From NCBI GenBank assembly GCA_012523595.1, contig JAAYIG010000187.1, positions 1-50,528 of the forward strand: DNA of 50,528 bases, read 5' to 3'. Positions within the stretch are counted from its first letter, which is position 1. Every line of letters begins with the position of its first letter. Positions 17,866 to 27,247 of this stretch are shown in pieces. The position numbers and the translations under genes are program-made. Under the pieces are notes generated by a model. That model was not told the origin of the DNA. It saw only the letters and a list, made by a program, of their open reading frames with translations, and made no database searches. This stretch comes from Fibrobacter sp. (GTDB lineage Bacteria; Fibrobacterota; Chitinivibrionia; Chitinivibrionales; Chitinispirillaceae).

Positions 17866-18705
17866 CTATGAAAAGTACTCTACTGGCAGACCTTTTTCAA
17901 TTACTGCGAGCACTTTCAGAAAATCCCGGGTTTCATCCACATCATGCACCCGGAAAATCCTGCTTCCTCTCAAATACCCCGCGGCCACAGTAGCGAGTGT
18001 CCCACATAGACGATCCTGAACTTCTTTACCGGTTATCTGACCTATAAACCTCTTTCTCGATGTACCCAGCAGGACCGGATATCCAAGCTCCGCTATTTTA
18101 TCGAGACCCCTTAAGAGAGCCAGATTATGCTCGGCGGTCTTGGCAAATGCAAATCCAATTCCCGGATCAAGTATGATTTTGTCCCTGGAGACTCCTCCTT
18201 CGATGAATTTCCTGCAGGCATCGAGAAGCTCCTCTCTCACCTCAGAAACCACATCATCATAGCCGGGATTTATCTGCATGGTCTCCGGTGTCCCACGGCT
18301 GTGCATCAGCACCATGGTACATTTCCGCCTCGCAGCCAACCTGATCATCTCCGGATCGGCTCTGCCAGCGCTGATATCATTTATCCATGATGCCCCGGCA
18401 TCCAGTGCCGCCTCTGCTACACCCGACCAGGTGGTATCAACACTTATTGGCCCGCTGAACCGGGCAGCCACCTCTTTAATCACTGGCAATATTCTTCTCT
18501 TCTCCTCCTCCTGAGGAACCGGAGAAGCTCCGGGGCGGCTGGATGCACCTCCAATATCCAGTATGTCTGCACCCTGTTCGGCAAGCCTGAGACTATGCTC
18601 CACAGCCGAAACAGTTGTATCGTGCTTTCCCCCGTCATAAAAAGAATCAGGAGTGACATTCACCACTCCCATAATCCTGAAAGGTACTTTGATTTCGTTA
18701 TTCAT
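17866..18705 (-). CDS. folP: Dihydropteroate synthase
   Basis: 279 aa. Condenses p-aminobenzoate with hydroxymethyl-dihydropterin pyrophosphate in folate synthesis; the sulfonamide target. A TIM barrel with the full motif set: NVTPDSFYDGG (16-26), DIGGASSRPGA (50-60), SVDTT near 88-92, NDIS near 109-112, LDPGIGFAFAKT (179-190) and GTSRKRF (214-220). The family's usual ...GES/A-T/S-RPG is present as GASSRPG. The ATG at 18705 gives a normal N-terminus. It follows ftsH on the same strand, as in many bacteria, but an intrinsic terminator lies between them. The anchored FGE-fold gene starts 44 bases after its stop. Confidence 0.96.
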   Translation of the reverse strand: MNNEIKVPFRIMGVVNVTPDSFYDGGKHDTTVSAVEHSLRLAEQGADILDIGGASSRPGASPVPQEEEKRRILPVIKEVAARFSGPISVDTTWSGVAEAALDAGASWINDISAGRADPEMIRLAARRKCTMVLMHSRGTPETMQINPGYDDVVSEVREELLDACRKFIEGGVSRDKIILDPGIGFAFAKTAEHNLALLRGLDKIAELGYPVLLGTSRKRFIGQITGKEVQDRLCGTLATVAAGYLRGSRIFRVHDVDETRDFLKVLAVIEKGLPVEYFS

Positions 18706-18737
18706 GGAACAGATATTTACACGTTAAAGTTGGTATA

Positions 18738-18775
18738 TTAAAAAACAAAGAGGCAGGAACAGTTTTTCTGCCCCT
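18738..18775 (-). terminator. Intrinsic terminator between ftsH and folP
   Basis: Minus strand: AGGGGCAG pairs with CTGCCTCT (8 bp, one G-U) and is followed by TTGTTTTTT. A second small hairpin (CAGATC-TTT-GATCTG, near 18805-18825) lies between this and the ftsH stop. Confidence 0.6.
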
Positions 18776-18850
18776 ACCAGCGTTGTAATTTCTCTGCCCG
18801 GGTTCAGACAGATCAAAGATCTGCCTGTATGATATCGGGCATTGTTTTTA

Positions 18851-20902
18851 TCAGTTAATACCGGCAGCAGGCTCTGTCTCCGGTCCTACTGTCACCGTAT
18901 TTTCAGGCTTCTCCGGTGCTTTCCTCAGAAGAGACCGCGTTTTCTTTACTGTCTGGAGCGTATCCCCGCTGATCACCTTCATGATTTCTTCACGGTCAAG
19001 AAGTTCATGTTCCAGAAGAGCATTTGCGAGCATTTCAAGCTGGTCACGGTGCTCAGTGAGAATCTCTCTTGCCCTCTGAGCCTGTTCCTCTATCATCACC
19101 CGCATCAGACGGTCTATCTCTTCCGCGGTTTTATCCGAGTAGTCCCTGTGACGGGAGATCTCACGTCCCAGGAAAATCTGCTCATCTTTTTCACCGTAGC
19201 TTAAGGGTCCCAGTTCATCTGTCATTCCGTAATCACAGATCAGTTTACGGACCAGATTAGTGGCCTGTTTAATATCGCTTGCCGCACCGGTCGTCTGATT
19301 CCCGAACACTATCTCCTCAGCCATCCTTCCGCCAAGCATAATGCAGATACGGTCGAGTATATACTGTTTGGAATAGCTGTGCTTATCTTCCCAGGGAAGC
19401 GAAAAGGTGACTCCCAGCGCCCGTCCCCGGGGAATAATTGTCACTTTATGAAGAGGATCGGCCTCTTCACAATAGATATTGCATATGGCGTGTCCTGCCT
19501 CATGATAAGCTGTAAGCTTTTTCTCTTTCTCGGACAGTACCATGCTTTTCCGTTCAGCACCCATCATGACCTTGTCTTTGGCTTCTTCAAAATCGAGCAT
19601 GGTGACAGTGTCCTGACCAAACCTCGCAGCCATAAGTGCCGCCTCATTGACCAGATTCGCCAGATCCGCTCCCACAAATCCCGGTGTTCCGCGGGCAATA
19701 GTGTAGAGATCAACATCAGCGCCCATAGGAATGCTCTTTGTATGCACCTGAAGGATTCCCTCTCTTCCCTTTACATCAGGAACATCCACCACTATCTGCC
19801 TGTCAAACCTCCCCGGTCTCAGAAGAGCCGGATCGAGAACATCAGGTCTGTTGGTAGCAGCAATGAGTATGACACCTGAATTCACCTCAAAACCATCCAT
19901 CTCTACCAGCATCTGGTTGAGCGTCTGCTCCCTCTCGTCATGACCGCCACCAAGCCCGGCCCCCCTCTGACGTCCAACAGCATCGATCTCATCGATGAAA
20001 ATTATGCAGGGTGAATTCCGTTTGGCTGTCTCGAACAGATCACGTACTCTTGAAGCACCCACCCCCACAAACATCTCCACAAAATCAGATCCGCTCATCG
20101 AGAGAAAAGGCACTCCAGCCTCACCGGCAACACACCTTGCAAGCAGAGTCTTTCCGGTTCCGGGAGGACCTAAAAGCAGCACACCTTTAGGAATCTTGCC
20201 ACCAAGACGCTTGAATTTCTTTGGATCCTTAAGAAAATCGATTATCTCCTGAAGTTCCTGCTTGGCTTCCTCAACCCCCGCAGCGTCAGCAAATGTTATC
20301 TGGGGACGATCCATCGGGTTAAGTTTGGCACGGCTTTTCCCGAAAGTAAATATCCCCTTCTGCCCCGCCTGCATCTGCCTCATGATAAATAACCAGACAA
20401 GAATCATCAGTACCCAGGGAAGCGCATTGAGCAGCACATCTCTCACGTCAAGCTTATCCTGCTCGAATGTGTACTGAAATCCGGCATTATCCCATTTGGA
20501 AATCATCTCACTGTCAATATAGGGAAGATTGACGGTGAAATACTTGCCAGGCGCATTATTCTTTATGGAAGGAATCTTGCTTAATGATGAAGGATCGGCC
20601 AGTTCACCGATAAAAATCGCTTTATTAAGCCCCTTCTGCAATACATCAGCTCTGACAATTTTCACTTCAGGATTTGCAAGTACCTCCTGAAATTGACTGT
20701 AACTGATCTTGACTTCTTTTCTGGTACCGAAACCCTCGATCGCACGCAGTGCAAACACAACAGCTATCGCTATGGCCAGCCACATCAGAACAGTCTTGCC
20801 AGGGTCCTTGCGCGGACCCTTCTTACCTGTATTTTCCTTCTGCTTTTTCTTTTCAGAAGACACCAGGCGGTCCTCCCTGCTTTTCTGCTTTTTTTCTTCC
20901 AA
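18851..20902 (-). CDS. ftsH: ATP-dependent zinc metalloprotease FtsH
   Basis: 683 aa. Inner-membrane AAA+ protease for misfolded and short-lived membrane or cytosolic proteins. Transmembrane helices lie at about 37-56 and 160-175 with the periplasmic domain between. Walker A GPPGTGKT (245-252), Walker B IIFIDEID (300-307), the second region of homology [15 protein letters not shown] and the zinc site HEAGH (467-471) are intact. The N-terminal cytosolic stretch is unusually long and Lys-rich (about 36 residues). The start is TTG at 20902 with AAAGGA seven bases upstream. The tilS-ftsH-folP order is widespread; hpt, often between tilS and ftsH, is absent here. Confidence 0.97.
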   Translation of the reverse strand: MEEKKQKSREDRLVSSEKKKQKENTGKKGPRKDPGKTVLMWLAIAIAVVFALRAIEGFGTRKEVKISYSQFQEVLANPEVKIVRADVLQKGLNKAIFIGELADPSSLSKIPSIKNNAPGKYFTVNLPYIDSEMISKWDNAGFQYTFEQDKLDVRDVLLNALPWVLMILVWLFIMRQMQAGQKGIFTFGKSRAKLNPMDRPQITFADAAGVEEAKQELQEIIDFLKDPKKFKRLGGKIPKGVLLLGPPGTGKTLLARCVAGEAGVPFLSMSGSDFVEMFVGVGASRVRDLFETAKRNSPCIIFIDEIDAVGRQRGAGLGGGHDEREQTLNQMLVEMDGFEVNSGVILIAATNRPDVLDPALLRPGRFDRQIVVDVPDVKGREGILQVHTKSIPMGADVDLYTIARGTPGFVGADLANLVNEAALMAARFGQDTVTMLDFEEAKDKVMMGAERKSMVLSEKEKKLTAYHEAGHAICNIYCEEADPLHKVTIIPRGRALGVTFSLPWEDKHSYSKQYILDRICIMLGGRMAEEIVFGNQTTGAASDIKQATNLVRKLICDYGMTDELGPLSYGEKDEQIFLGREISRHRDYSDKTAEEIDRLMRVMIEEQAQRAREILTEHRDQLEMLANALLEHELLDREEIMKVISGDTLQTVKKTRSLLRKAPEKPENTVTVGPETEPAAGIN

Positions 20903-20970
20903 AGGCTATTCCTTTCCGACCGCGTACCGGTAAGACAGCCGCGGCTGAATAACATTTTGATTAAATATAC

Positions 20971-21001
20971 ATTATATAGTGAAAAAAGTCTTTCCCCTCA
21001 A
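20971..21001 (-). promoter_or_regulatory. Candidate ftsH promoter
   Basis: Minus strand TTGAGG (21001-20996) and TATATAAT (20978-20971) are spaced 17 to 19 bases apart depending on which T is taken as the -10 start. They lie about 70 bases before the ftsH start, in the 160-base gap after tilS. A small CCGG-GTTC-CCGG stem at 21011-21022 could end tilS transcripts, but weakly. Confidence 0.4.
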
Positions 21002-21062
21002 GAAAACTCTCCGGGAACCCGGCAAGCCGAAATCTTACAGCCCAGGTAAGCCTTACACTATT

Positions 21063-22427
21063 TCAGGCAGGTGAGCAGAGATGAGATTCGATTCTTATAA
21101 TCCGGCGAGTTGATTCTGTAACACGACTCTCATGATCTATCTGTATTCCGGGAATCCATACTATCTTATTGCTCTGATTTACTATAACTCCAAACCCTTC
21201 ACCAAGCATCCTGGGTATACCTTTACTTACCAGGTATTTTATCACTTGTTGTCCTGCTCTCATCCCTAAAGGCTGGAACCTGTCCTCTGCACTTATGCTG
21301 CGGTATAAAAGACGCTCTCCACAGCAGTTCCGGTCAAGCACAACCGACCAATTATCACTCTTTATCTTTCCATGTGGGGGATCGCCCTCTGAAACAGAAA
21401 ACCGCAAATTTACATCATGTAACTCGGTATTGCCTGGCACCGCAATCTCGTATCGGAAATCCCTCTTCTCCACTCTTTCCCGCACAAAGAAAACTCCCTC
21501 TTTCCTGGGGAAATAGTGCCATCCGCAGGGAAGAAGATACTCCTTTCCCCTGTTTCTGGAATTATAAAAAACATTCTCAACATGAGCACGATACACAGGG
21601 ATCCTGTTGCGTTCAAAGAGCGCCTTTATCCCCTCTCCCGCTTCGGGGCGCATTTCCAACCCCTCTTTTTTAAGCAGGAATGATTGGTCTGGAAAAATAA
21701 TTACGAATCTACCGATCCACTTATTGGCCTCCTGAGAGAGAATACCCCAGGAATCATGAGCTCTCCAGGCCAGTGATGAAAGGTTCTCTATTACATCGGG
21801 AACATCCCTGCTCAAAGCAGGAAGCAGCTTATGACGTATGCTGTTGCGACGAAACCGCGTCTCAGCATTGGATGAGTCAGTGCGGAAAGAGATCCCTTTC
21901 ATTGAGAGCCATTCAACCAGCTCGCTTCTTGCTATGTAAAGCAGAGGCCTGATCACCCCGTCCTCTCTGAGCGGAAGAATTCCCCGAAGACCCTTTAATC
22001 CGGTACCCCTGAATATCCTAAGCAGAACTGTTTCCGCCTGATCATCGGCAGTATGTCCGGTCGCCACAAAATCAAACCCACCACTCTCCATCACCGAGCG
22101 GAAAAACCGGTACCGCTCTCTCCTGGCCCACTGCTCTATCCCCGGATCTTCACTGTTGTACCCACTCAGATGCTTGACAAAAAATTGAAGGCCCAAACTG
22201 GATGAAAGCTCTCTTACATACTGCTCATCACCATCGGATTCCGCTCCGCGCAACCCATGATTAACATGCGCAACTGCCAGATTAGAGATCTTCAGTTCAT
22301 CCCTGAGTTCATGCAGCAAACACAGCATCGAAACGGAATCACTGCCTCCGCTTACCGCCGTCAGTACCGATGAATTCGGGAGGAGAAAACGGCTGCAGAA
22401 TAACAGGATTTTTTCAGAGGGTGACAT
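21063..22427 (-). CDS. tilS: tRNA(Ile)-lysidine synthetase
   Basis: 454 aa. Attaches lysine to C34 of the CAU-anticodon isoleucine tRNA so that it reads AUA instead of AUG and is charged with Ile. The N-type ATP pyrophosphatase loop SGGSDS is at 26-31, followed by the conserved HVNHGLRGAESDGDE, ATGHTADDQAETVLLRIFRGTGLKGL and FRRNSIRHKLLP segments. A C-terminal substrate-binding half extends to about 450 (GEGFGVIVN, IDHESRVT), so the long E. coli-like form is present. The ATG lacks an obvious Shine-Dalgarno sequence. The next feature upstream is a tRNA gene that itself carries anticodon CAU. Confidence 0.95.
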   Translation of the reverse strand: MSPSEKILLFCSRFLLPNSSVLTAVSGGSDSVSMLCLLHELRDELKISNLAVAHVNHGLRGAESDGDEQYVRELSSSLGLQFFVKHLSGYNSEDPGIEQWARRERYRFFRSVMESGGFDFVATGHTADDQAETVLLRIFRGTGLKGLRGILPLREDGVIRPLLYIARSELVEWLSMKGISFRTDSSNAETRFRRNSIRHKLLPALSRDVPDVIENLSSLAWRAHDSWGILSQEANKWIGRFVIIFPDQSFLLKKEGLEMRPEAGEGIKALFERNRIPVYRAHVENVFYNSRNRGKEYLLPCGWHYFPRKEGVFFVRERVEKRDFRYEIAVPGNTELHDVNLRFSVSEGDPPHGKIKSDNWSVVLDRNCCGERLLYRSISAEDRFQPLGMRAGQQVIKYLVSKGIPRMLGEGFGVIVNQSNKIVWIPGIQIDHESRVTESTRRIIRIESHLCSPA

Positions 22428-22486
22428 AAGCTATACAGGGGTAAACAGAGGTAACAACGGAGGAATCAACCCGATAATTGCAAATA

Positions 22487-22507
22487 TTTCGATACCGACA
22501 CCGAATC
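22487..22507 (-). repeat. Hexamer-type intergenic repeat, weak copy B
   Basis: On the minus strand GATTCGGTGTCGGTATCGAAA, the TCGGTATCGAAA end shared with the other copies. It lies between the tRNA and tilS. Only about three hexamer units are present, so membership is tentative. Confidence 0.35.
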
Positions 22508-22513
22508 AAAAAG

Positions 22514-22587
22514 TAGCAGCGGAGGGAATCGAACCCCCGACACGTGGATTATGATTCCACTGCTCTAACCGACTGAGCTACGCTGCC
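22514..22587 (-). tRNA. tRNA with CAU anticodon (Met elongator or Ile2)
   Basis: 74 bases that fold as a complete cloverleaf: acceptor GGCAGCG/CGCTGCT (first pair G-U), D arm GCTC/GAGC, anticodon stem GTGGA/TCCAC with loop ATCATAA, T arm GGGGG-TTCGATT-CCCTC, and discriminator A73. CCA is not encoded. The anticodon stem lacks the three G-C pairs of the initiator, so this is elongator Met or the isoleucine tRNA modified by TilS. Position 32 is A, where a pyrimidine is usual. The adjacent tilS makes Ile2 a live option, but identity elements cannot settle it by eye. Confidence 0.93.
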
Positions 22588-22609
22588 ACAGGACTTCGAA
22601 TGAGACTAA

Positions 22610-22638
22610 AAATTACCATTCGGAGAAAAAAAAGTCAA
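22610..22638 (-). promoter_or_regulatory. Promoter for the CAU tRNA
   Basis: Minus strand TTGACT (22638-22633) and TAATTT (22615-22610) are 17 bases apart, with the tRNA 5' end about 16 bases after the expected start point. The -35 lies immediately after the stop of the M23 gene. Confidence 0.55.
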
Positions 22639-22639
22639 A

Positions 22640-23542
22640 TTAATCCACAACCGTGTCGAATGGAATCAATACCTGAAGAGGATTTATCGGCTTGGCCATG
22701 AAACGCACCTCATAGTGAAGATGCGGACCGGTACTCTTTCCTGTATTTCCCAAAAACCCGATCAATTGTCCTGTTTTTACCTCATCCCCTCCTCTGGTGT
22801 TAATTTTCTGCAGATGGGCATAGATTGTTTGATAACCGGTTTCAGCATGATCAATTATCACTACATTACCCCATCTGGATCTGTTTCCTGCAAAGATAAC
22901 TGTACCCGCCAGAGAACTGTAAACAGGTGTCCATAATTTACCGGCAATATCGATACCGTTATGTCTGGCAGTTCCCTCATAAACCGGATCTGTTCGCATC
23001 CCGAAATGTGAAGTAATCCTCCCCTCAGCCGGACTGAGAAAGGAGAGCCGCTCCGGAAAGTTGCTCCCTTTGAAGAGCGGCCGGTCGAAAACAGCGGGTT
23101 GCAGCCTTTGTGAAAAGGGAAATATACAGTTGAAATTCTGAATCAGAGTCTTGTTGTTCTCGATTATTTCCAGCCCGGTCTTGTAAACCCCACAAACCGA
23201 ACCATCTTTGTTCTCTACAGGTTGAAAAGAACGTCTCCTTAAATCGTTTATCGTACGCGAAAGATGAATGTCCAGGATTCTGGCTCCTGAATCGTACTGT
23301 ATGTATTTTTTTTTCTCAATCTGTACACTAATGATATTTTGGGCACTTAATAACACATACAGAACCCCTCTTATCATCCCTCCCAGACTGATAAAGACTA
23401 AAATCAGACACAAGACAACGATTTTAGATGAAATCAGACCATAAAAAGAGCTGTTTTTCTCAGAAATGAAAAAGTACCTGCTTTTTACCAGCGAAAGAAC
23501 AGTTGTTGAGAGCAGACCTCTCCGCGCTTTTCCAATCATCAA
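22640..23542 (-). CDS. Membrane-anchored M23 (LytM-type) peptidase
   Basis: 300 aa. A single transmembrane segment at about 39-65 anchors a periplasmic domain. Residues about 165-295 form the M23 fold: SHFGMRTDP, HNGIDIA with zinc ligands His194 and Asp198, YAH with His243, and GPHLHYEVR with His274 and His276. All metal ligands are present, so it may be an active peptidoglycan endopeptidase rather than a degenerate activator. There is no LysM domain or strong coiled coil. It sits upstream of the tRNA and tilS and downstream of the methyltransferase. Role in cell-wall remodelling is inferred from the fold. Confidence 0.88.
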   Translation of the reverse strand: MMIGKARRGLLSTTVLSLVKSRYFFISEKNSSFYGLISSKIVVLCLILVFISLGGMIRGVLYVLLSAQNIISVQIEKKKYIQYDSGARILDIHLSRTINDLRRRSFQPVENKDGSVCGVYKTGLEIIENNKTLIQNFNCIFPFSQRLQPAVFDRPLFKGSNFPERLSFLSPAEGRITSHFGMRTDPVYEGTARHNGIDIAGKLWTPVYSSLAGTVIFAGNRSRWGNVVIIDHAETGYQTIYAHLQKINTRGGDEVKTGQLIGFLGNTGKSTGPHLHYEVRFMAKPINPLQVLIPFDTVVD

Positions 23543-23697
23543 TTGCCCCCTGAACGGGAAATTTTCGTAGAAAGCGTAGAAAATTCCGGCACATAACTAA
23601 CCTCATACCAACAACCAACACGGGTTAAGCGCAGTGCTTTAAAAAAGTATCATCGATTATGTGAGTGCAAAATATATGCCAGTCGGATGAGAGCTTT

Positions 23698-24348
23698 CTA
23701 TATTTCGAATCTGAAAATTCTCACCTCACGGGTGTGAACACCCTCAAGCTCCCTGTCCACTTCAATCCACTCGTTTAGCAGAAGCTCTATATTGTCTTTG
23801 GGAGCAAAGGGCCTGCTTCCATCGGCAATTATAATTTCTATGCCTTTTCTACGGAGATCCTTCAACAGGGCAAGCATTGATGGGGATTTGGAGCGCTCGT
23901 AAAACATGTCTACCACAAAAACCAGATCAAAGGATTCCAGAACATCCTCTTCAAGGAAATTTCTTTTTTCCAGAACCGGAGAGACACCATTGGCAAGGAA
24001 ATCTCTCTCGGCAATATGCAAGGCAACGGGATCGATATCATTTGCCACTACCCTGACCGCACCGGCTTTCGATGCGGCTATGCTCACAACTCCGCTTCCG
24101 CACCCAAGATCCAGAATGCTTTTTCCTTTTACCAGGTCGGGATTGTTGAGTATATATCTGGAAAGTGACTTTGCTCCGGGCCAGACCGCAGCCCAGAAGG
24201 GCACATCACACACCGAACCCTGCTCATGCTCCAGAGCATCCCATAAACGGTAAAAATCGGGCGCCTGATGCACTGCAATCCGGGGACAAGTACTCACCGG
24301 TGTTAAGGGGGCAAAGTCATTTAGAAGTTTTTCTGATGGTAGTTTCAC
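23698..24348 (-). CDS. Class I SAM-dependent methyltransferase, ETFB-lysine methyltransferase-like
   Basis: 216 aa. Rossmann-type methyltransferase with motif I LDLGCGSG (79-86), the acidic loop ANDIDP (102-107) and a post-motif DMFYE (147-151). PFWAAVWPGAKSLSRYI (50-66) closely resembles the conserved segment of the METTL20/ETFBKMT group, which methylates lysines of electron-transfer flavoprotein beta, and of PrmA-like enzymes. No etfB gene is in the window, so the substrate is a guess. A TATAAT hexamer (minus strand, 24380-24375) lies about 30 bases upstream of the ATG. The coding frame is complete and of ordinary length. Confidence 0.85.
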   Translation of the reverse strand: MKLPSEKLLNDFAPLTPVSTCPRIAVHQAPDFYRLWDALEHEQGSVCDVPFWAAVWPGAKSLSRYILNNPDLVKGKSILDLGCGSGVVSIAASKAGAVRVVANDIDPVALHIAERDFLANGVSPVLEKRNFLEEDVLESFDLVFVVDMFYERSKSPSMLALLKDLRRKGIEIIIADGSRPFAPKDNIELLLNEWIEVDRELEGVHTREVRIFRFEI

Positions 24349-24672
24349 AATGATAATTTAACTGAATGTGGAAAATTATACATTTTCCAGGCGAAAACTC
24401 GGGTCAAAATCCTCATAGATAAACTATATCAGGATTAGACACTTTTGTATTAAATATCTTTCATTTTTTAATACACTATTTAATTATCCCGCCCCTAACC
24501 CAGGCCTGCAGCCCGGCTTTTATATAGCGCCCATTTCAGGGCTTTCACTTCCAAAAGAAATCCTTTCAGGCAGGATACCGTGCTTTTCAACAATCAGCCA
24601 ATTATTTTATGTGTACTATTACATAGATATTTCAATACATTGAACGAAGAGCTGTTCAAACCGGGAGGATTC
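24349..24672. other. Divergent regulatory region between methyltransferase and trxB genes
   Basis: 324 bases without a gene. On the minus side a TATAAT at 24380-24375 could drive the methyltransferase. On the plus side GTATTAAA (24447-24454) and TTTAATAC (24467-24474) are perfect inverted repeats that also overlap a possible TTGTAT-17-TAATAC promoter for trxB. A few GC-rich inverted segments near 24500-24545 form no convincing structure. The reading frame before the chosen trxB ATG shows no coding signal. Confidence 0.4.
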
Positions 24673-25620
24673 ATGCCAGAACGTTTGGTAATTATTGGTT
24701 CAGGGCCGGCAGGACTCACTGCTGCTATTTATGCATCACGGGCAAACATACAACCTCTGCTCTTTGAGGGTTTTCAGTGCGGAGGAATTCCGGGCGGCCA
24801 ATTGATGATCACAAATATTGTTGAGAATTTCCCTGGCTTCCCCAACGGTATTTATGGACAGCAACTGATGGCCAATATGCGCGAGCAGGCTTTAAACAAC
24901 GGCACACGATTCATTACTGAGGATGTCATCGAGGTCGATCTGACCACCTATCCCTTTAAAATCGTATCCATGTCTGAAGAAACATACACTGCCGGCTCAA
25001 TTATCGTTGCCTCCGGAGCAACTGCCAAAAGGCTTCCTCTGGAATCAGAGAAAAAATTCTGGGGGAAGGGAGTTTCGGCCTGCGCTGTCTGTGACGGGGG
25101 TTTGCCGGTGTTCAGAAATAAGGAACTGGCAGTGATAGGCGGAGGTGATACTGCTGTAGAAGAAGCACTCCACCTTACCCAGTTCGGGTCCAGAATCTAC
25201 CTTATCCATCGCAGAGATGAACTGCGGGCAAGCAAGGTGATGCAGAAGCGGGCTCTTACTCATCCTAAAGTGCATATCCTCTGGAACAAGGTAGTAGAGG
25301 AATTTCTGGGTGATACAAAGCTTACCGGTTTAAAACTAAAAGACACTGTAACCGGAGAGATCACAGATCTGGAAGTCGTCGGTGCGTTTGAGGCTATCGG
25401 GCATCAGCCAAACACCTCCTTTTTAAAGGGTCCCCTGGAGAAAGATGAACATGGGTACATTATTACTGCCCCGGACTCGACATGTACAAATATTGAGGGA
25501 CTGTTTGCGGCAGGTGATGTTCAGGATTCCAAATACCGTCAGGCGATAGCAGCGGCCGGAAGCGGCTGCATGGCTGCCATCGAGGTAGAAAGATGGCTTC
25601 TGGAGAGAGGCGGATTATAA
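24673..25620 (+). CDS. trxB: Thioredoxin-disulfide reductase
   Basis: 315 aa, the standard length. A flavoenzyme that passes electrons from NADPH to thioredoxin. FAD-binding GSGPAG is at 9-14, the redox motif CAVC at 137-140 (the common bacterial CATC has Thr), NADPH-binding GGGDTA at 157-162, and HRRDELRA (179-186) with the Arg residues that select NADPH. The frame extends to 24580, but ATG 24673 is chosen because GGGAGGA lies just upstream and it begins with the expected MPERLVIIGSG. Its stop codon abuts the stop codon of the convergent GntR-type regulator with no bases between. Confidence 0.96.
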   Translation: MPERLVIIGSGPAGLTAAIYASRANIQPLLFEGFQCGGIPGGQLMITNIVENFPGFPNGIYGQQLMANMREQALNNGTRFITEDVIEVDLTTYPFKIVSMSEETYTAGSIIVASGATAKRLPLESEKKFWGKGVSACAVCDGGLPVFRNKELAVIGGGDTAVEEALHLTQFGSRIYLIHRRDELRASKVMQKRALTHPKVHILWNKVVEEFLGDTKLTGLKLKDTVTGEITDLEVVGAFEAIGHQPNTSFLKGPLEKDEHGYIITAPDSTCTNIEGLFAAGDVQDSKYRQAIAAAGSGCMAAIEVERWLLERGGL

Positions 25621-27138
25621 TTATCCGACATTTGAGAATGTGGTGTTTCTCACGACGAGCACGCCCTCAATTTCCACCGTGTTGTTTTCCCGGCTCTTAT
25701 GTGAGGATGGGTTTAACAGGTGAGAGAGCATGAGTTGAACCAGACCATGGATATTGAAGTTATAGGAGGTCAAGCCTCGGCGGAACGCCTCAAAAGTATC
25801 ATCAAATGCTGCCACTGCTATCCTCCTGCTCACATGCTCCTTCAGGTAATCCAGTGCCATAAATGCCACCCGGTCATTTGCGCAAACCCAGGCTGAGCAA
25901 TAGGCATCAGATGCTGCTTTTACAAACAGAGGATTAAGAAAAGCCCTCACTGCTTCATCATCGATTATCCTGGAGAGACTGGGCCTGATCCTTAATGCTG
26001 CACGCTTGAGAATCCCGTTGGCATTCCGGGGCTTCATAAGATCCTGAAAAAGAATCTCCGATGATTTCAGAGATAAGCGGAACTCATGAGAGTACCTGTA
26101 TTCATTCAGTGTAAAAGGCTGTATCACAGCTCCGTTTCCCTGTCTCTGGAAAATCTCCTGCAGACCATAAAGTCGTGCTCTTGACCAGTCAGATTTATGA
26201 AAGGGAGAAATATAGGCTGCCTTTGAGTGACCCTGCTGAAGCAGATATGAGGCAAGACTTCGTGCGGCATTTGATCCGGTTGCAATGGAAAAAATCTTCA
26301 ATCCACGATTCCTCCCTGAGGAACTGCCGAGCTGCAGCCGTGTTCCCTCCTGAAGTACTGCGATTGGCTTCTGGAAGAGATCTATCTGTGACAGAACCTC
26401 TCTGTAAAGCTCACCGGGACTCTCCGCCCACAGCAGATATCCCAGCACCGAATCATCGGATCTGAGCCGGTCAAATGTGGTACCGTTCTGGTTTGTAAAA
26501 GCAACCCTGCCATCCAGCCTGGTATATCTTATTATCTGCAAACGCACTTTCATCTGAGAGCAGAGGTTTTCGCAAATTCTCAGGAACTCCTCACCCCACG
26601 GGGTCCTGGACTGAAGCTCAATTGTCGGATCAGACCATCCCAAGAGCACAATTGATGAATGAGCTTTACTGGGAGAGAAGGAGATAACTTTGTAGGTCCG
26701 GTGCTCAGGTTGAATCACCCCTTCGACAACCAGGCTGTCAAGTGCCTTGCGCAGGGTTTGATGGCTCACGCCATAGTATGCTTTAACCTCTTTCAAGGAG
26801 GGCATCAGGGTGCCGGAAGGATAGAGACCGGTAAGGATATCTTTATGGATCCTGTCCCTGAGCCCCAGCCATCCTTTGCGAAGGGCGTTCACCGGTTCCT
26901 CAAAGCTGATACTTACCCGTGTCCCGCTCCCCTGTATCACCTCGAGTACACCTTCGGAGGCCAGTTGATTAACCGCCTTCCACATCGGGACGATGCTAAC
27001 CCGGGCAGCCTTGGCCAACTGACTGATACTGGGCAGGGGGTCACCGGGTTTCCAGCTTTTATTAAGCATGTATCTCAGGTATTTGAGAGCCTTTTCTCGA
27101 GCAGGAGAGACCTGGGATATGGAGGGTTTTTTTTGCAT
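25621..27138 (-). CDS. Transcription regulator with two GntR-type winged helices and a LacI-like ligand domain
   Basis: 505 aa. Two GntR-like DNA-binding domains in tandem: about 12-78 (PLPSISQLAKAARVSIVPM...LEVIQGSGTRV) and about 90-150 (LMPSLKEVKAYYGVSHQTLRKAL...GVIQPEHRTYKV). The second half resembles a LacI/GalR periplasmic-binding-protein fold: a beta-alpha-beta start (SSIVLLGWSDP), GSNAARSLASYLLQQGHSKAAYI, then WVCANDRVAFMALDYLKEH and IAVAAFDD. This family fold usually senses a sugar or small metabolite, though no effector can be named. One GntR helix plus a LacI-type domain is the AraR-like plan; the doubled helix is less usual. It converges on trxB, which it need not regulate. Confidence 0.85.
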   Translation of the reverse strand: MQKKPSISQVSPAREKALKYLRYMLNKSWKPGDPLPSISQLAKAARVSIVPMWKAVNQLASEGVLEVIQGSGTRVSISFEEPVNALRKGWLGLRDRIHKDILTGLYPSGTLMPSLKEVKAYYGVSHQTLRKALDSLVVEGVIQPEHRTYKVISFSPSKAHSSIVLLGWSDPTIELQSRTPWGEEFLRICENLCSQMKVRLQIIRYTRLDGRVAFTNQNGTTFDRLRSDDSVLGYLLWAESPGELYREVLSQIDLFQKPIAVLQEGTRLQLGSSSGRNRGLKIFSIATGSNAARSLASYLLQQGHSKAAYISPFHKSDWSRARLYGLQEIFQRQGNGAVIQPFTLNEYRYSHEFRLSLKSSEILFQDLMKPRNANGILKRAALRIRPSLSRIIDDEAVRAFLNPLFVKAASDAYCSAWVCANDRVAFMALDYLKEHVSRRIAVAAFDDTFEAFRRGLTSYNFNIHGLVQLMLSHLLNPSSHKSRENNTVEIEGVLVVRNTTFSNVG

Positions 27139-27247
27139 TTGATGGTTGGCGAAATTTGCAAATAGTTTTCAATCTTATATAGTGGCAAACTACAGATGAT
27201 AGGTTTGACCTTGATATCAACAGCAATCAGTCTAATCCTGTAAACCT

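Noticed and set aside
24580-24672. N-terminal extension of trxB
   Set aside because: The first 31 residues are not part of the family and GGGAGGA precedes the inner ATG at 24673.
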